Below the pieces are notes generated by a model that was not told the DNA's origin, made no database searches, and saw only the letters and a list, made by a program, of their open reading frames with translations. This document shows positions 1-9,035 of a stretch of DNA of 45,242 nucleotides, piece by piece (positions within the stretch are counted from its first letter, which is position 1; each line of letters begins with the position of its first letter). The DNA is from Massilia sp. (GTDB lineage Bacteria > Pseudomonadota > Gammaproteobacteria > Burkholderiales > Burkholderiaceae_D). The position numbers and the translations under genes are program-made. The stretch is from contig JANYGW010000005.1 of NCBI GenBank assembly GCA_025359245.1, positions 1 to 45,242 of the forward strand, written 5' to 3'.

Positions 1-690
1 GAATTCAAGGCCGGCCTGACCTACAGCGACACATTCACGGTCACCAGCGCCGACGGCACCACCAGCACGGTGACCGTCAACATCCTGGGCACCAACGACG
101 CTGCCGTCATCAGCACCGCCACGGTCCCGCTGACCGAGACCAACGCCGTCCTGACCGCATCGGGCGCATTGACGATCACTGATATCGACAGCCCTGCCAC
201 CTTCGTTGCCGCCACCATCGCCGGCACCAATGGCAGCCTGACGATTGATACCCTCGGGACCTGGAACTACGTCGCCAGCTCCGCGCACAATGAATTCAAG
301 GCCGGCCTGACGTACAGCGACACGTTCATCGTCACCAGCGCCGACGGCACCACCAGCACGGTGACCGTCAACATCCTGGGCACCAATGACGCCGCCGTCA
401 TCAGCACCGCGACCGTGCCGCTGACCGAGACCAACGCCGTCCTGACCGCGACCGGCACGCTGACGATCTCCGATGTGGACAGCCCGGCGACTTTCGTTGT
501 CAGCACCACCGTCGGCACTTATGGCAGCCTGTCGATCAATTCCGGTGGCACCTGGAACTACACCGCCAGTTCGGCCCATGATGAATTCCAGGCCGGCCAG
601 ACCTACACCGACACATTCACGGTCGCCGCCACCGATGGCACCACCAGCACGGTAACGATCAACATTGCCGGCACCAATGATGCGCCGATT
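1..690 (+). repeat. Tandem 291-bp VCBS repeats in the adhesin gene
   Basis: The sequence starting GAATTCAAGGCCGGCCTGA at base 1 recurs at 292 and, more diverged, at 583 (GAATTCCAGGCCGGCCAG), giving an exact 291-bp (97-codon) period. The first two copies are nearly identical at DNA level over the stretch compared (1-140 against 292-430), while the third differs more. The array probably continues upstream of the window. Confidence 0.9.
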
Positions 691-2907
691 GCCGCCAACG
701 ACGTCAATACGGTGACCGAGGATGCCGCAGTCACGACGCTGACGGTATCGGCCGCGAATGGCCTGATCCAGAGCGCTTCGGCAGTGGCTGGCAAGGACAG
801 CGATCCCGAATCGAATGCGCTGAACATCAGCGCGGTGCGCACCGGGGCCGAAGCCGACACTGGCACGGCGGGCACGCTCGGCACGGCCCTGTCGGGCGCG
901 TATGGCTCGCTGACCCTCAACGCCGACGGCAGCTATGGCTACGTATTGCGCAACTCCAGCGTCGAAGTGCAAAACCTGATGGCCGGCGAAACCGCTTTCG
1001 ACATATTCACCTACACCGTCAGCGACGGCAAAGGCGGCACGGACCAGGCCAGCCTGTCGATTGCCGTGCATGGCGCGATGGACTTGACCGCCGCGCCGGC
1101 CACACTGACGGCGCTGGCGAATGCGGCCAACGGACTGACCGGCGCCTACTACGGCTACAACGAAACCGCCACCTCCAGCGGCCGCACCCACGCCGACGAT
1201 GGCACGGCGACTTTCGGCAACCACCTGGTGGCTGGCAATCTGAACTCGGTCGAGGACATGTACACCATCATGGATGGCCGAAACGCCCTGGCCGGCGGCG
1301 TCAGCATCGTCGGCACCGCCGATTCGGCCATTGCCAGTTCGGCCGACGTGACCTTCCTGGCGCGCACCCTGAGCTACGGCGTGAACCAGACGGTCACCAA
1401 CGCCCTTGGCGCGAACTACAACATCGCCCCTGGCGGCACGCTGCCGGCGGTCAGTCCCGGCGCGACGAATCAGGACTTGACCAATTTCCTCGACCAGGAC
1501 AAGTCGACTGCGCTGGTACAGGTCGGCGCCGGCAACAACCACGGCACTTCCGGTCTTGGCAACACGTCCGATGCGGCGGTGCGCATGAGCGGCGAGATCT
1601 ATGTACAGCCGGGCTACTATGATTTCCGCGTCACCGCCGACGATGGCTTCCGCCTGAACATGGCGGGCCAGACGCTGCTCGAGTTCGACGGCAACCAGGC
1701 GCCGACCACCCGCATCTTCAGCAACGTTCTGCTCAGCAATGTCGAGGGTGGGCTGCAAAATATCGAACTGCTGTACTGGGAACAGGGCGGCAATGCGATC
1801 CTGAAGATGGAATACAAACAAAGCAATGATTCCTCCGCCAGCTACCAGGTGCTGTCGCTCAGTAACACGGCGCTGTTTTCGGCCGAAGTGGCGCCCACGC
1901 TGGCCGATCCGCAAATCCAGGACCTGGTCTACGACACGCTCGGCCATACCTGGCAACTGCGCACCGGCAGCCGCCTGGACGGCGACGCCAGCGCCAACAC
2001 GCTGACCGGCGCCGAAGGCCGTGACCTGCTGACCGGCAATGCCGGCAACGACATCCTGAACGGCAATGGCGGCGCCGACCGCCTCGACGGCGGCAGCGGC
2101 GACGACACCTTGAACGGCGGCGACGGCAACGACGTGCTGATCGGCGGCACGGGCAGCGATACCCTCAGCGGCGGCCTGGGCGATGATACCTACGTGCTGG
2201 GCGATACCTTCGACACGCTGGTCGAGGCGAACGGCGGCGGCATCGATACCGTCCAGCTCGCAGCGACATATACGGGAACCTCGTACACGCTGGCCAAGAA
2301 TTTCGAGAACCTGACGGCCCTCGGCACCAGCAATATCGACCTGACCGGCAGAAGCTCGGACAACCGGATTGAGGGCAACAGCGGCAACAATGTGATCAGC
2401 GGCATGGACGGCGACGACTACCTGATCGGCGGCGCCGGCAACGACACCCTGACCGGCGGCAATGGCGCCGACGTGTTCGCATGGCGATTGGCCGACAAGG
2501 GCGCCGCCGGTGCGCCGGCCGCCGACACGATCACCGATTTCAACTACGGCGGCGGCAACAGCAACGTCGAGTCCGGAACACCGGGCGTGGCCACCGGCGG
2601 CGGCGACGTGATCGACCTGCGCGACCTGCTGCAGGGCGAACACACCAGCCTGGGCGTGACCAACCCCGCGTTGTCGGGCGTCGAGATTTCGAATTTGAAA
2701 AACTACATCCACGTGGAGATCAGCGGCAGCAACACCATCTTGCACATCAATAGCAGCGGCGGTTTCACCACTGCCGCCAACACGGGCGAGGACCAGACCA
2801 TCACGCTCACCGGCGTGAACCTGTACACCGCCACCGCCATCACCAGCGGCGACGATACCAACCTGCTCAAGATGCTGATCAAGATGGGAAGCCTGCGCGT
2901 CGACTGA
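1..2907 (+). CDS. Large RTX/VCBS repeat adhesin, LapA-like, 5'-truncated by the window
   Basis: The frame is open from base 1 and ends at TGA 2905-2907, so 968 C-terminal residues are visible and the N-terminus (including any LapG cleavage site) lies outside. Order of domains: VCBS-type repeats of 97 residues (about residues 1-230, each ending in a GTND motif), a longer cadherin/VCBS-like domain (about 235-355), a PA14-like domain (about 380-615, with the motif YYDFRVTADDGFRL), roughly eight RTX calcium-binding nonapeptides of GGxGxDxL type (nt 1975-2205), a spacer, more RTX repeats (nt 2350-2485), and a type I secretion C-terminal target domain. Such proteins are exported by a LapB/C/E-type transporter and anchor cells in biofilms. 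The neighbouring lapD, lapG and TolC-like genes support this role. The transporter ATPase and membrane-fusion genes are not in the window. Confidence 0.9.
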   Translation, partial: EFKAGLTYSDTFTVTSADGTTSTVTVNILGTNDAAVISTATVPLTETNAVLTASGALTITDIDSPATFVAATIAGTNGSLTIDTLGTWNYVASSAHNEFKAGLTYSDTFIVTSADGTTSTVTVNILGTNDAAVISTATVPLTETNAVLTATGTLTISDVDSPATFVVSTTVGTYGSLSINSGGTWNYTASSAHDEFQAGQTYTDTFTVAATDGTTSTVTINIAGTNDAPIAANDVNTVTEDAAVTTLTVSAANGLIQSASAVAGKDSDPESNALNISAVRTGAEADTGTAGTLGTALSGAYGSLTLNADGSYGYVLRNSSVEVQNLMAGETAFDIFTYTVSDGKGGTDQASLSIAVHGAMDLTAAPATLTALANAANGLTGAYYGYNETATSSGRTHADDGTATFGNHLVAGNLNSVEDMYTIMDGRNALAGGVSIVGTADSAIASSADVTFLARTLSYGVNQTVTNALGANYNIAPGGTLPAVSPGATNQDLTNFLDQDKSTALVQVGAGNNHGTSGLGNTSDAAVRMSGEIYVQPGYYDFRVTADDGFRLNMAGQTLLEFDGNQAPTTRIFSNVLLSNVEGGLQNIELLYWEQGGNAILKMEYKQSNDSSASYQVLSLSNTALFSAEVAPTLADPQIQDLVYDTLGHTWQLRTGSRLDGDASANTLTGAEGRDLLTGNAGNDILNGNGGADRLDGGSGDDTLNGGDGNDVLIGGTGSDTLSGGLGDDTYVLGDTFDTLVEANGGGIDTVQLAATYTGTSYTLAKNFENLTALGTSNIDLTGRSSDNRIEGNSGNNVISGMDGDDYLIGGAGNDTLTGGNGADVFAWRLADKGAAGAPAADTITDFNYGGGNSNVESGTPGVATGGGDVIDLRDLLQGEHTSLGVTNPALSGVEISNLKNYIHVEISGSNTILHINSSGGFTTAANTGEDQTITLTGVNLYTATAITSGDDTNLLKMLIKMGSLRVD

Positions 2908-3008
2908 CGCCAGGCGCGGCCGGACGGGGCGGCGCGCGCCGTCCCGTTGACCGGCATCGGCGCCGCAAGCGCGCGGCGGTCCGTAACGATTTTTTCGCCG
3001 TGAACGAC

Positions 3009-3057
3009 AAAAGCCAACATCGGCCCCGCTTCGCGCGCGGACGATGTTGGCTTTTTT
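3009..3057. terminator. Rho-independent terminator between adhesin and lapD
   Basis: A 14-bp perfect inverted repeat (3009-3022 AAAAGCCAACATCG, 3042-3055 complement) with a GC-rich loop is followed by a T run on the plus strand, and by TTTT on the minus strand. It sits between the convergent adhesin and lapD genes and can end transcription from both sides. Confidence 0.85.
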
Positions 3058-3125
3058 CTTTCAGGACCGCTGTGGGTGAACGCCGCGCCGGCGCGGCTAC
3101 GGCCGGGCCGCCGCAGCGGCCGCGC

Positions 3126-5042
3126 CTATGCCGACGCCGGGTCCGGCACCGCCGGGCCGGTGGCGCCGTCGAAGCCCAGCCCGGCGAGCACCTGCAGTTC
3201 GGCGCCATCGGCGACACTCTCGGCAAACACCTGCAAGCCCATCTTGTGGGCGATGCTGTTGAGTCCCTTGAGGAAGGCCTGGTTGCCGCCATTGGCGTGC
3301 ACGTCGCGCACGAAGCTGCCGTCGACTTTGACGAAATGCAGGCCCATGTCCTGCACCAGGCCGATCTGCTTGAACTGGCGTCCGAAATGCTCGATGCCGA
3401 GCTTGCAGCCGCTGCCGCGCAGCGCATCGCAAAAGACGCGGAAGGCGTCGAGCTGCGCGAACACGCCATTCTCCGGCACCTCCAGCCACAGGCGCCGCGC
3501 CGCCGCCGGGCGCGCCGCAATCAATTCGAGCATCTGCTGGCGGAACGGCGCGTCCTGGATCGAACGCGCCGACAGGTTGACCGCCAGTCCCGGCAGCGCC
3601 GCATCGCGCGCCAGTTGGTCCAGTCCCAGCGTCACGGCGACCAGGTCCAGGCGCGTGGTCAGTGCCAGCCGTTCGGCGATCGGCAGGAAGCGCGCGGCCG
3701 GGAACCATTCGCCGCCGAACATCAGGCGCAGCGCCGACTCGCGGTGCACGACCCGGCCTTGCCAGTCCAGCACTGGAAACGAGTCCAGCCGCACCCAGCG
3801 CTGTTCCAGGCTGCGCAAGATCAGCTTGGCCCATTCGTCGGCGCTGCGCGGCGCTTCGGCGATATTCAGGGGCAATTCCTCGCGCACCGCGCTCACGCCT
3901 TGCGCTTCGGCCGCGGCCAGTGCCGTATCGACCTGCGACAGCAGCGCGCCCAGCTCCAGCCCGTATTGGATCTTGCCGATGCCGCCGAAGACAGGGGCCA
4001 CGTGGCCGCTGCGCGCGGCGATCTCGGCGCCCACGCCATCGAGCAGTTGCTGCGCCACCGCCTGCGGCGCGGCGCCGCGCAGCACCAGCGCGAAGTCGCT
4101 GCCGTTCAGGCGCGCGGCAAAGGCGCCCGCATGTTGCTGGACCTGGCCTTCGAACAGGGCGCCGATGGCGGCCAGCATGCTGTCGGTGGCCTGGTGGCCC
4201 AGCTCGCGGTTCAGCTGCGCCAGTTCGGACAGGCGCAGCAGGATCAGGCTGCCGTGCACGCCTTCCTCCAGCGCCAGCGTTTCGCGCATCTGCTCAAGGA
4301 AGTGGTGGCGGTTGGCCAGGCCGGTCAGGGTATCGGTATTGGCTTCGCGCCGTATCGTATCGAGCCGCTCGGCCTCGTCGGCGAACATCGACTTGAGCAG
4401 AACCACGGTCGAATTCATGGCCGTGGTGAGCTGGCGCAGTTCCGGCACGTTCGATTCGGGCGTCGTCACGAAGCGCCGCTCGGCGATCGCGCGGGCCTGC
4501 TCGACGACGGCGTCGAGCGGGCGCTTCAGGCGGCGCAGGATCAGCGTGGCCAGGTAGCCGGCGACCAGGCCGGACAAGGCCAGCGCGGCGCACATTTGCA
4601 GTGTCGAGTTCCACAACGTCTGGTAGGCGAAATGGCTGCGACTGACGATGGTGAGCGTGCCGACCTGCTTCCAGCCGTTGGCCACGTGGGCGGTGCCGGG
4701 CTTGGGGACGATCGGCAGCAGCGCCGCAAACCAGCCGGGCACGCCGCTGGCCTGGGGCGGTGTGCGCCGTTCGACCAGCATCTTGCCATGCGGGTCGACC
4801 AGGGTAATGGCATCGTAATGGCCGCTGTCGAACAGTGCCGCGATCGACAGTTCAAGTTCGACCGGATCGGGCGGGCGCTGGCCCAGCGCCTGCGCCAGCA
4901 CGTTCGCATTGTCGATGTTCTTCATTTCGAGCTGCGCGAGCAAATAGGCGCGCGCGCTCAGCGTGGTGGCGAACAGGCCGCCGCACAGCGCCAGCAGGGT
5001 GCCGACGATCAGGGCGAGCCAGAGTTGGCGGTACATCGACAT
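3126..5042 (-). CDS. lapD: LapD-type c-di-GMP receptor with degenerate GGDEF and EAL domains
   Basis: The 638-residue inner-membrane protein has a first TM segment (about 5-28), a LapD/MoxY-type periplasmic output domain (about 30-150), a second TM (about 151-170), a HAMP linker, a degenerate GGDEF domain and a degenerate EAL domain. The GGDEF signature reads NGSDF (313-317), the EAL motif reads ESALR (435-439), and the DDFG motif of active phosphodiesterases reads EHFG (551-554), so catalysis is unlikely. In the known Lap system, c-di-GMP-bound LapD sequesters the protease LapG and keeps the adhesin at the surface. The ATG at 5042 has a GAGGA ribosome site. It lies 65 bp after lapG on the same strand, as expected for a lapG-lapD operon. 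Confidence 0.9.
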   Translation of the reverse strand: MSMYRQLWLALIVGTLLALCGGLFATTLSARAYLLAQLEMKNIDNANVLAQALGQRPPDPVELELSIAALFDSGHYDAITLVDPHGKMLVERRTPPQASGVPGWFAALLPIVPKPGTAHVANGWKQVGTLTIVSRSHFAYQTLWNSTLQMCAALALSGLVAGYLATLILRRLKRPLDAVVEQARAIAERRFVTTPESNVPELRQLTTAMNSTVVLLKSMFADEAERLDTIRREANTDTLTGLANRHHFLEQMRETLALEEGVHGSLILLRLSELAQLNRELGHQATDSMLAAIGALFEGQVQQHAGAFAARLNGSDFALVLRGAAPQAVAQQLLDGVGAEIAARSGHVAPVFGGIGKIQYGLELGALLSQVDTALAAAEAQGVSAVREELPLNIAEAPRSADEWAKLILRSLEQRWVRLDSFPVLDWQGRVVHRESALRLMFGGEWFPAARFLPIAERLALTTRLDLVAVTLGLDQLARDAALPGLAVNLSARSIQDAPFRQQMLELIAARPAAARRLWLEVPENGVFAQLDAFRVFCDALRGSGCKLGIEHFGRQFKQIGLVQDMGLHFVKVDGSFVRDVHANGGNQAFLKGLNSIAHKMGLQVFAESVADGAELQVLAGLGFDGATGPAVPDPASA

Positions 5043-5107
5043 GGGGCGTCCTCAGAAACAGGTTAACAGCGGTGGAAATGGAAATCGGGTACAGCGCAAT
5101 GACAGCA

Positions 5108-5806
5108 TCAGTCAAATCCTTCGCGCTGCGCGCGGCGCAGCAAGTCCTGCCAGGCCGACAGGCGTTCGGGACCGCCGGCGGCGCGGCCGGTGCCGGCCAC
5201 ATCGGCGAACACGCCCTGCCGGTTAAAGCTGAACACCGGGGTCAGGTCGGGGCGGCGCGCGGCGGGGCGGATGTCGGTGATCAGGTTATCGAGTATCAGG
5301 GGGTCGGCATCCGGCGTCGGGTAATACGCCAGCACCATGTGCGCCTGCTGCACGGTGCTGGACGGGCCGCCAAAACGGGCGCGTACATAAATAAGGCGCA
5401 GCTGCTGGTCCGGCACATCCATGTCGAGCAGCGAAAAGTATTTGGCGATCACAAAATCTTCGCAATCGCCTTTCCCCTTCGTCATCATTTCGAACGGCGT
5501 GGCCCAGTAATCGGAGCGCCCCCAGACGCTCAGGTCGTCGGCAAACTCGATCTTGCGATTGAAGAATTCGTTCACTTTCCTGAGCTTGACGTCGATTGGC
5601 TGCTGGCGCGTGGCGTCGAGCACCCTGGCCCATTCGCGCATCAGCGGCACGGCCGAGGCGCCGGCCTGCACCCGCGCCGCCGGGCGCGCCGCATCGAGGG
5701 CGGCGGCCGACAGCGCCAGCAACAGCAGCACCGGCAGCAGGACGCGGCCGAGCGGATGGCTGCGCCGGCGGCGGGCGGGACGGGAACGGGCAAAAGAGAT
5801 AGGCAA
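5108..5806 (-). CDS. lapG: LapG-type periplasmic transglutaminase-like cysteine protease
   Basis: The protein of up to 232 residues has a basic N-terminus and a hydrophobic segment (about 20-38) that looks like a signal sequence, followed by the bacterial transglutaminase-like cysteine proteinase fold. The catalytic triad is visible: Cys115 in GKGDCEDF, His156 in QQAHMVLAYY and Asp173 in ILDNL. Known LapG cleaves the N-terminal region of LapA-type adhesins when c-di-GMP falls, which releases the adhesin. The longest start is a TTG at 5806 without a clear ribosome site; a GTG inside the signal region is an alternative, so the exact start is uncertain. It is divergent from the TolC-like gene. 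Confidence 0.9.
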   Translation of the reverse strand: MPISFARSRPARRRRSHPLGRVLLPVLLLLALSAAALDAARPAARVQAGASAVPLMREWARVLDATRQQPIDVKLRKVNEFFNRKIEFADDLSVWGRSDYWATPFEMMTKGKGDCEDFVIAKYFSLLDMDVPDQQLRLIYVRARFGGPSSTVQQAHMVLAYYPTPDADPLILDNLITDIRPAARRPDLTPVFSFNRQGVFADVAGTGRAAGGPERLSAWQDLLRRAQREGFD

Positions 5807-6084
5807 AGCGTGGTCTGACGGTGCGCTCGGATTAAGTTATTAAAAAGAAATATGTTTTGTGATTATGCAATTAGACGAATAAAGATTACAATACGGCAAA
5901 CTGCAAGAAAACGCGAACGATGCATTTTGCATATCGCGGCCCACGCGGCCCCTTCCCCATCGACGGCAAGAAAGGGCCAAGGCGGCATGCGCCGGGCTGG
6001 CGCACAACTTACTTGCAATTATGCATTAGTTTTGCACCAAAAAATACTTTACTGCCGTCTTGCCTGCTAAGGAAATCGTTGATC
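5807..6084. promoter_or_regulatory. AT-rich divergent promoter region between lapG and the TolC-like gene
   Basis: This 278-bp intergenic stretch is much richer in AT than the flanking genes. It contains two copies of ATTATGCA (5862-5869 and 6018-6025), each followed within a few bases by TTAG, and a dyad ATGCA-TTT-TGCAT near 5919-5931. It must hold the promoters of lapG-lapD and the TolC-like gene. No -10/-35 pair could be assigned with confidence. Confidence 0.5.
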
Positions 6085-7683
6085 ATGATGTTAAAAACAA
6101 GCTGTGCGCTGATCGCCCTGACCATGATGGCCTTGGGCGCCCAGGCCCAAACCCAAACCTTGAAGCAGGCAACCCAGCAAGCCGTACTGTCGAATCCGGA
6201 CGTGCTGACGCGCTGGCACGCGCTCGAGGCGGCCAGCCACGAGCGCGCCGCCGGCGCCGGCGCCTACTTGCCGCGCCTGGACCTGAACGCCAGCGCCGGC
6301 AAGGACGATCTCAATGATCCGCTCAAGAACACCGACTTGAAGCGTCATGCCAGTTCGCTGACGCTGACCCAGACGCTGTTCGACGGCCTGCTGACCTACA
6401 ACGATGTGGCCCGCCTCGACCACGCGCGCATGGCGCGCCTGTATGAATTGCAGGACGCCTCCGAAAGCGTGGTGCTCGACGTGGTGCGCACCTACGCCGA
6501 CGTGCTGCGCTACCGGCGCCTGGTGGAACTGGCCGAAGAAAACTACGTGCGCCACCGGGCGGTGTACATGCAGATCCAGAAGAAGACCCAGGCCGGTGTC
6601 AGCCGCCGGGTCGACCTCGAGCAGATCGCCGGGCGCGTCGCGCTGGCCGAATCGAACCTGCTGCAGGAAACGGCCAACCTGCATGATGTCGGCGCCCGTT
6701 TCCAGCGCCTGGTCGGCGTGGTGCCGGCCAGCGCGCTCGAGCCGATGACGGCACTGACCCAGGGCATGCCGCAATCAGCCGGCGCGGCCCTCGACAGCGC
6801 GCTGCGGACCCACCCTGCGCTGCGGGCGACGGTTGAGAACGTGCGCGCCAATGACAAGGCGGCCAGCATGCGCCGCGCCAGCTATGCGCCGCGCGTCGAC
6901 GTGCGCCTGCGCGCCGACCGCGGCGGCAACCTGAACGGCATCGAGGGCAGCTCGCGCAACCAGGCGCTCGAAGTGCAGATGACGTGGAATTTGTTCAATG
7001 GCTTTTCCGACCTGTCGCGCGTACGCCAGCAGGCCGACATGGTCAACGTGGCACGCGACCAGCGCGACAAGACCTGCCGCGACGTGCGCCAGACGCTGCT
7101 GATCGCCTACAACGACAGCACCAAGCTGACCGAGCAATTGAGCTACCTCGACCAGCACCAGCTGTCGATCGAAAAGGCGCGCGACGCCTACCGCAAGCAG
7201 TTCGACATCGGCCAGCGCTCGCTGCTCGACTTGCTCGATTCGGAAAATGAGCTGTTCCAGTCCAAGCGCGCCTATGCGAACGGCGAATACGACCGGATCG
7301 TGGCATTCGCGCGCACCCATGCCGGCATGGGCAAGCTGCAGCAAGCGCTGGGCATGTCGTCCCAGGCGGGCGCGCTGCCGGACCTGGACACCCGGGACGC
7401 GCGCGCCGACGCGGCACAGAACTGCCCGAGCGAGATCCCGCAAAGCTACGTGATCGACAAACAGAAGCTCAACGAGCGCGCGAAAGAGTATGTGTTCGAG
7501 TCGCCCGCCGCATCCAGTGTGCCGGCTGCTCCTGCGCCGGTGGTGCCGGTGGCGCCTGTCGCGGTCCCGGTCGTGACGAAAGAACAGCTGATGTCGGCGC
7601 AACCGGCCGCTCTCGTCCCCGCCAAGAAAGTCGCGCGGCACCGGAAACGTGCGGCGCCGATTTGCCCGCCGCCGGCCGCCTGA
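6085..7683 (+). CDS. TolC family outer membrane efflux/secretion protein (LapE role)
   Basis: The protein has 532 residues from ATG 6085 (AAGGAA ribosome site at 6069-6074); a longer upstream reading lacks a signal peptide. Residues 1-21 form a signal peptide ending AQA. Two OEP repeats follow (about 25-215 and 225-420) with the usual long helices. Uncommon is a C-terminal tail of about 60 residues rich in Pro, Ala and Val ending in a Lys/Arg cluster. TolC proteins form the outer membrane channel of type I secretion machines. Its position beside lapG, lapD and an RTX adhesin makes it the likely adhesin exporter (LapE/AggA role), although the ABC and membrane-fusion partners are not seen here. 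Confidence 0.85.
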   Translation: MMLKTSCALIALTMMALGAQAQTQTLKQATQQAVLSNPDVLTRWHALEAASHERAAGAGAYLPRLDLNASAGKDDLNDPLKNTDLKRHASSLTLTQTLFDGLLTYNDVARLDHARMARLYELQDASESVVLDVVRTYADVLRYRRLVELAEENYVRHRAVYMQIQKKTQAGVSRRVDLEQIAGRVALAESNLLQETANLHDVGARFQRLVGVVPASALEPMTALTQGMPQSAGAALDSALRTHPALRATVENVRANDKAASMRRASYAPRVDVRLRADRGGNLNGIEGSSRNQALEVQMTWNLFNGFSDLSRVRQQADMVNVARDQRDKTCRDVRQTLLIAYNDSTKLTEQLSYLDQHQLSIEKARDAYRKQFDIGQRSLLDLLDSENELFQSKRAYANGEYDRIVAFARTHAGMGKLQQALGMSSQAGALPDLDTRDARADAAQNCPSEIPQSYVIDKQKLNERAKEYVFESPAASSVPAAPAPVVPVAPVAVPVVTKEQLMSAQPAALVPAKKVARHRKRAAPICPPPAA

Positions 7684-7712
7684 CACAGGTGCCGCGGGGG
7701 CTGCGCTGCGGG

Positions 7713-8252
7713 CTAGATGCCCAGCAGGCGCGTGAGCAGCGCGTCCGGTTCTGATTCGACCATCATCAGGCCGGCATGCTGCGGCTTGACGAAGCCTTCC
7801 TGCTTCAGGTGGCCCATGAAGCCGACCAGCTGGTCGTAGAAACCGGCCACGTTGAGCACCCCCACCGGCTTGGCGTGGATGCCCAGCTGCGACCAGGTCA
7901 GCATCTCGAACAGTTCTTCCAGCGTGCCCATCCCGCCCGGCAGCGCGATGAAGCCGTCCGACAGCTGCGCCATCATCGCCTTACGCTCGTGCATGTCCTT
8001 GACCACGAACAGCCGGGTCAGGCCGGGATGGGCCAGTTCGCGGTCCACCAGCTGCTGCGGGATCACGCCGCTGACCGCGCCGCCGAGGCGCAGCACTTCG
8101 TCGGCGATGGTGCCCATCAGGCCCACATGGCCGCCGCCATACACCAGTTCCAGGCTACGCCCGACCAGCGCGCGGCCCATGGCGCGCGCTGCCTCCGCAT
8201 ACAGCGGCGAAGCGCCGGCATTGGCGCCGCAATAGACGGCGATCGCTTTCAT
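7713..8252 (-). CDS. LOG family protein (cytokinin riboside 5'-monophosphate phosphoribohydrolase type)
   Basis: The 179-residue Rossmann-like protein shows the family signature PGGMGTLEE (105-113) and the HERK stretch (88-91). LOG enzymes split the N-glycosidic bond of nucleoside 5'-monophosphates (cytokinin riboside monophosphates or AMP); the bacterial role is often unclear. The ATG start overlaps the stop of the upstream TPR gene by 4 bp (ATGA), so the two are translationally coupled. Its 3' end converges on the TolC-like gene 30 bp away. Confidence 0.88.
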   Translation of the reverse strand: MKAIAVYCGANAGASPLYAEAARAMGRALVGRSLELVYGGGHVGLMGTIADEVLRLGGAVSGVIPQQLVDRELAHPGLTRLFVVKDMHERKAMMAQLSDGFIALPGGMGTLEELFEMLTWSQLGIHAKPVGVLNVAGFYDQLVGFMGHLKQEGFVKPQHAGLMMVESEPDALLTRLLGI

Positions 8253-9025
8253 TCGTCCTCGAGTTCGGCCTTGGCCGCTTCGACGTCGAGGCGCTCCATC
8301 GCGTCCTGCGGATCGACCGCGGCCGCCTCCTCGTACATCTTGACCGCCTCGTCCATTTTCTTCTTGCCGTCCAGGGTCACCATGGCGTTGGCGAATTCGA
8401 TGCGACCGATCGCGGTGTCGGGATTGAGCTCGATCGCTTTCTTGAACGCCTTGTAACCCTCTTCCTTCTTCACGCCGTAGGTCAAGCCGCCGATCATGGC
8501 GCCCACGCTGCCGATGATCTCGGCGTGGAAGGCGCCCAGCGCGATATGCGCGTCCGAATGCTTGGGCGCGAGCTTGATGGTCCTGTCGAGGCTGTGGCGC
8601 ACCTTGGGCGCGATGCCCTGGGCCAGCGCCTTGACGATCGAGATGCCCTGCGCGTAGCGGCCCAGCGCGTAGGCGTGCCAGTAGTAGCCGGCCGGATTGT
8701 CGGGCTGCTCGGCCTGCTGGCGCTCGCAGCGCTCGGCCACTTCCTCGAACATCGCGATTTTCTTCTTGTCGTTCTTTTCCAGGTAGGTCGCGTACATGCA
8801 GCTGGCCTTGTGCGCCACCGAATAGCCGTCCACGCCGGCGTCGAGGCCCAGCTTGGTGGCCTTTTCGAAATCGCCTTCATGGAACGCAATCCAGGCATCG
8901 ACCAGCGCCGCCTTTTTCGGGAACGGCTCGGCGTCGCCCACGTGCAGGCGCGGCCAGGCCTTCTTCAGCGTGGCGGCGGTGTACACGTATGCGGCGTCGG
9001 GATGCGGGAATTTGGACCATGCCAT
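8249..9025 (-). CDS. TPR-repeat protein of unknown function
   Basis: The 258-residue soluble protein has no signal peptide. Its C-terminal half carries tetratricopeptide-like repeats, for example around KAFKKAIELNPDTA and AVKMYEEAAAVDPQDA. It is strongly charged and helical, and such repeats usually mediate protein contacts. The ATG at 9025 has a strong AAGGAG site that overlaps the stop of the TetR gene, and the gene overlaps the LOG gene by 4 bp, so it is the middle gene of a three-gene operon. No enzymatic motif is visible. Confidence 0.8.
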   Translation of the reverse strand: MAWSKFPHPDAAYVYTAATLKKAWPRLHVGDAEPFPKKAALVDAWIAFHEGDFEKATKLGLDAGVDGYSVAHKASCMYATYLEKNDKKKIAMFEEVAERCERQQAEQPDNPAGYYWHAYALGRYAQGISIVKALAQGIAPKVRHSLDRTIKLAPKHSDAHIALGAFHAEIIGSVGAMIGGLTYGVKKEEGYKAFKKAIELNPDTAIGRIEFANAMVTLDGKKKMDEAVKMYEEAAAVDPQDAMERLDVEAAKAELEDE

Positions 9026-9035
9026 GGGAGTCTCC

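Noticed and set aside
1..690. CRISPR-like periodic repeat
   Set aside because: The 291-bp period is in frame, coding and protein-domain sized (VCBS); there are no short repeats with unique spacers.
3000..5066. Plus-strand open frame of 688 codons opposite lapD
   Set aside because: Antisense shadow of lapD in GC-rich DNA; low-complexity translation and no ribosome site.
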